From assembly GCA_945874765.1 (NCBI GenBank), contig CAMCHQ010000008.1, positions 62,001-126,000 on the forward strand: DNA of 64,000 bases, in the 5' to 3' direction. The DNA is from an uncultured Clostridia bacterium. Lineage in GTDB: Bacteria > Bacillota > Clostridia > Oscillospirales > Acutalibacteraceae. Under the pieces are notes generated by a model. The model saw only the letters and a program-made list of their open reading frames with translations. It had not been told where the DNA came from and did not search any database. The position numbers and the translations under genes are program-made. Below are positions 61,545-64,000 of this stretch, piece by piece; positions within the stretch are counted from its first letter, which is position 1, and each line of letters opens with the position of its first letter.

Positions 61545-61563
61545 AATATATGGGTGAAAAAAG

Positions 61564-61602
61564 ATGACTGTTAAAAAGTGACTTACAATTTCCAATATAA
61601 TA
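61564..61602 (+). other. Probable true 5' end of the kinase gene, interrupted by TGA
   Basis: ATG 61564 follows GGGTGAAAAAAG and reads MTVKK-stop-LTISNII, then runs in frame into the kinase ORF at 61603. The TGA (61579-61581) stands where a Trp TGG would be natural. Confidence 0.6.
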
Positions 61603-63003
61603 ATGATAGTTATTCCCGTTGTGATAACTCTTTTGGTGGGGGTTATCTGCCTTGGGGGAATATACATAACGCTTCACAATTCAAACGGCTTCGGATTTGA
61701 AAACAGCGGAGAATTTTATAACACGAGCCAAGCGGTTTCAAGCAAAATGTATGAAATTTTTGAACATTCCGGCAAGGACACGAAAAACCGACTTGAAGCA
61801 ATAGGAAATATAATAGATAAAAAAACAACTTTTGTTCAGGTTTATGAAAACGGCAATGATTTTTACAAGGCGGGAAATATCAAAATAGCCGACAAGACAT
61901 TGATTTCTTCTGCAAAAAGCATAGGAAGCAATGCCTTTGTGTCAAATGAAAAAGCCGAACTTTACTATTATAAGGAAAGCTCAAACGGCAAAAATTACGA
62001 ATTATATCTTTTTTCAAGCAACAATCATCAGGACAACACGAGCGTTAAAAAAGTCTTTATTTTATCTGTAATTATTGTGATAGCGGCAATACTCTTTTCA
62101 ATTGCATTCACCAACAGATTTTTGACACGATTTGTATTTAAGAAAATTGAAGAACCGATTGATATTTTATCGCACGGAGTAAACGAGATTGCAAGCGGCA
62201 ACCTTGATTACAGGCTCAATTATAATAAAAACGACGAATTTTTACCCGTTTGCATTGCATTTAACGATATGGCGGGCAGGCTGAAGAAATCGGTTGAGCT
62301 TACGCAAAAAAACGAGGAAAACAGGAAAGAGCTTTTGCTTGACATTTCCCACGATTTGAGAAGTCCGCTTACATCTATTCAGGCATATGTTGAGGGCTTG
62401 ATTGACGGAGTTGCCGACTCGCCGCAAATGAGGGATAAATATTTGCAAACCATCAAACGCAAAACAATTGATATTGAAAAAATGGTTTCATCACTTTTTG
62501 CGTATTCCAAGCTTGATATGGAGGAATTTTCACTAAATGAGGAGAAAATAGTTTTTCCCGATTTTATAGAAAATACAATCGAAAGCGTAAAAGACGAATA
62601 CAGCGACAAAGGTCTTGACATTGAAATAAAATCAAGTGATAATCTCACTTCAATTGCCGACAGAGAACTTTTAAACCGTATTATGTCAAACATACTTGAC
62701 AATTCACTTAAATATAAAATCAAAGAGCGAGCAAAATGCGAAATTGTCATTACTAAAGAAAATGATTTTGCAAAAATAGAATTTGCCGATGACGGACCGG
62801 GAGTTGACAAGGATAATCTTGACAAACTTTTTGAAGTTTTCTACAGAACGGACAAAGCCAGAAGCAATACGTCAAACGGAAGCGGAATAGGTCTTGCTTT
62901 TGTCAAAAAAGCCGTACTTGCAATTGGCGGCAAGGTTGAAGCAAGCGAAAATAAGTACGGCGGTCTTTCAATAATTATTTATTTGAGGTGCGAAAATGAG
63001 TAA
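61603..63003 (+). CDS. Sensor histidine kinase
   Basis: 466 residues as tracked. TM1 (MIVIPVVITLLVGVICLGGIYITL) is at the very start, followed by an extracellular domain of about 120 residues, TM2 (VFILSVIIVIAAILFSIAF), HAMP (IDILSHGVNEIASGNLDYRL), HisKA with the phospho-histidine in LLLDISHDLRSPLTS, and HATPase (NILDNSLKY, DDGPGVDKDNLDKLFEVFYR, GSGIGLAFVK). No ribosome binding site precedes ATG 61603; the natural start is ATG 61564, blocked by a TGA at codon 6. The response regulator overlaps its end. Confidence 0.9.
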   Translation: MIVIPVVITLLVGVICLGGIYITLHNSNGFGFENSGEFYNTSQAVSSKMYEIFEHSGKDTKNRLEAIGNIIDKKTTFVQVYENGNDFYKAGNIKIADKTLISSAKSIGSNAFVSNEKAELYYYKESSNGKNYELYLFSSNNHQDNTSVKKVFILSVIIVIAAILFSIAFTNRFLTRFVFKKIEEPIDILSHGVNEIASGNLDYRLNYNKNDEFLPVCIAFNDMAGRLKKSVELTQKNEENRKELLLDISHDLRSPLTSIQAYVEGLIDGVADSPQMRDKYLQTIKRKTIDIEKMVSSLFAYSKLDMEEFSLNEEKIVFPDFIENTIESVKDEYSDKGLDIEIKSSDNLTSIADRELLNRIMSNILDNSLKYKIKERAKCEIVITKENDFAKIEFADDGPGVDKDNLDKLFEVFYRTDKARSNTSNGSGIGLAFVKKAVLAIGGKVEASENKYGGLSIIIYLRCENE

Positions 63004-63685
63004 TATTTTAATCATAGAAGATGACAGAGATATAGCCGATATTGAACGTGATTATTTAATAATCAACGGTTTTAACGCTGACATAACAGACAACGGAATT
63101 ACGGGCATTGACAGAGTAAAGCAGGGCGATTATGACCTTGTATTGCTCGATTTAATGCTCCCCGGTCTTGACGGCTTCACTGTTTGCAAAAAGCTCAGGG
63201 AAATTACGGATATACCTATTTTAACGGTTACGGCTCGCAAGGAAGACATTGACAAAATCAGGGGCTTAGGCCTCGGTGCAGACGATTATATCGAAAAGCC
63301 GTTTTCCCCCAATGTGCTTGTTGCGAGAGTTAAAGCTAATCTTGCTCAATATGACAGGCTTAGAAAAAACGAAGAGAAAAAAGAAAATATTATAGATATC
63401 GGCGACTACAAAATCAACACTTCGTCACGCAGAGTTTATAAACACGGCAAGGAAATCGAACTGAAAAACAAGGAATACGAACTTTTCTTATTTCTTGTTA
63501 TGAATGCGGATATTGTGTTTGATAAGGAAACGCTTTATGAAAAACTGTGGGGGCTTGATTCGCTCGGCGATACGGCAACGGTTGCTGTGCATATCAACAG
63601 GCTGAGAGAAAAACTTGAGGATGATCCGTCAAAGCCGAAACATATTCAAACGGTTTGGGGTGCAGGCTACAGATTTAAAGATTAA
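62996..63685 (+). CDS. OmpR/PhoB-type response regulator
   Basis: 229 residues. Receiver domain with acidic pocket IIEDDRD, phosphoacceptor in LVLLDLMLPGLDG, threonine TVTARKE and lysine EKPFSP. Winged-helix Trans_reg_C domain from about 133: INTSSRRVYKHGKEIELKNKEYELFLFLV, then VAVHINRLREKLEDDPSKPKHIQTVWGAGYRF. It overlaps the kinase gene by eight bases, so synthesis of the pair is coupled. The target is unknown; the CHAP gene is divergent. Confidence 0.97.
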   Translation: MSNILIIEDDRDIADIERDYLIINGFNADITDNGITGIDRVKQGDYDLVLLDLMLPGLDGFTVCKKLREITDIPILTVTARKEDIDKIRGLGLGADDYIEKPFSPNVLVARVKANLAQYDRLRKNEEKKENIIDIGDYKINTSSRRVYKHGKEIELKNKEYELFLFLVMNADIVFDKETLYEKLWGLDSLGDTATVAVHINRLREKLEDDPSKPKHIQTVWGAGYRFKD

Positions 63686-63701
63686 TACACATTTATATTT
63701 T

Positions 63702-63733
63702 AAAGACAGGTGTTTTGGCATCTGTCTTTTTTG
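63702..63733 (+). terminator. Intrinsic terminator
   Basis: AAAGACAG-GTGTTTTGGCAT-CTGTCTTT followed by TTTG. Confidence 0.85.
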
Positions 63734-63816
63734 TTTATGTTCAGTTTAAATTTGCTTTAATTGTGGTTTAGGCGCAAAGCATATTATAAGCGTATCAAAC
63801 AAAAGGAGATAATCAG

Positions 63817-64000
63817 ATGAAAATAAAAAGCGTAGAACATTTCGGTATCGCAAGAAAAATCGTATCTAATATGACAAGTGAAAGCTGGGAAACAATTCCG
63901 CACGCCTGCGTAACGTATGAAGCAGATGTAACAAAACTTTTTGACGTATTAAAAGAAATAAATTCGGGCAAAGACAAATCACAAAAAATCACGGTCAACA
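63817..64000 (+). CDS. 2-oxoacid dehydrogenase acyltransferase (E2)-like catalytic domain, partial
   Basis: 61 codons are visible before the window ends; RBS AAAAGGAG. MKIKSVEHFGIARKIVSNMTSESWETIPHACVTYEADVTKLFDVLKEI matches the beginning of the E2/chloramphenicol-acetyltransferase catalytic domain (I-A-x-x-[MI]-x-x-S...P-H-x...E-x-D-V-T). There is no N-terminal lipoyl domain, so this would be a stand-alone acyltransferase. The catalytic HxxxD motif lies outside. Confidence 0.7.
   Translation, partial: MKIKSVEHFGIARKIVSNMTSESWETIPHACVTYEADVTKLFDVLKEINSGKDKSQKITVN

Noticed and set aside
62379-62825. 148-aa minus-strand ORF
   Set aside because: Serine/leucine-rich shadow of the kinase HisKA/HATPase region.
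1-64000. CRISPR arrays, tRNA and rRNA genes
   Set aside because: No regularly spaced direct repeats, cloverleaf sequences or rRNA segments were seen on reading; a scan with tRNAscan-SE and a CRISPR finder would settle this.

Overview
The window looks like a spore-forming, low-to-mid GC member of the Clostridia, most likely a gut Oscillospirales/Ruminococcaceae-type organism. The reasons are an A-type RNase P RNA, a spore-germination protein YpeB, sigma-A style promoters, a perfect CIRCE operator, strong AGGAGG ribosome binding sites with frequent TTG/GTG starts, and teichoic-acid genes. The species cannot be named from the sequence alone.

Layout. (1) About 1-12.7 kb is a mobile/defence island. 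It starts with a truncated large serine recombinase and small element genes (ribbon-helix-helix-like, replication-type winged helix). A DUF6076 protein and a small membrane protein follow. Next comes a tightly coupled three-gene operon (metallo-beta-lactamase fold protein, 155-aa unknown, four-TM protein) whose promoter carries a perfect HrcA/CIRCE operator. After a lone 254-aa protein comes an operon of a PLD-DEAD helicase-DUF3427 protein with a CoiA-like protein and a broken DUF6809 gene. The island ends with a Spo0A-C-like mini-protein and an XRE regulator. (2) About 12.7-27.4 kb is accessory chromosome. It holds a 102-aa gene behind a SAM-riboswitch-like leader, hydrolases, MmcQ/YjbR, a self-inhibited Fic enzyme, YaiI, an LMW tyrosine phosphatase, a UPF0489 protein, a GmrSD-type restriction enzyme (DUF262-DUF1524-DUF4268), a SWIM-finger protein, a two-gene membrane-active-looking operon, and a cupin/carboxymuconolactone decarboxylase pair under a MerR-type promoter. 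(3) About 27.4-64 kb is mainly core genome: an LCP cell-wall ligase, rnpB, a probable inositol-catabolism kinase/aldolase pair and a GPH transporter with a long coiled-coil tail, alpha-glucan degradation (GH13 and glycogen phosphorylase, separated by a MITE-like element), a flippase, proBA, ypeB, lrgAB, punA, ilvA-ridA, a solute-binding lipoprotein, PHP, Maf, U32, zapA, MarR, a teichoic-acid cluster (two CDP-glycerol transferases, tarI, tarJ), a CHAP hydrolase, a two-component system, and the start of an E2-like acyltransferase.

How they work together. GH13 and GlgP release glucose-1-phosphate from alpha-glucans. Threonine ammonia-lyase is followed by RidA, which removes its reactive enamine/imine product. 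TarI and TarJ make CDP-ribitol for the polymerases in the same operon. The LCP protein could attach such polymers to peptidoglycan. The accessory region concentrates candidate anti-phage functions.

Most notable. The MBL/155-aa/4TM operon under direct CIRCE control would link an undescribed membrane effector-like module to the heat-shock repressor HrcA. Other points are a riboswitch-like RNA with a readable terminator/antiterminator in front of an unknown gene, an in-frame TGA at codon 6 of a sensor kinase, two genes that seem to lack standard start codons, a lysine-rich tail on glycogen phosphorylase, and a transporter with a 180-residue cytosolic coiled coil.
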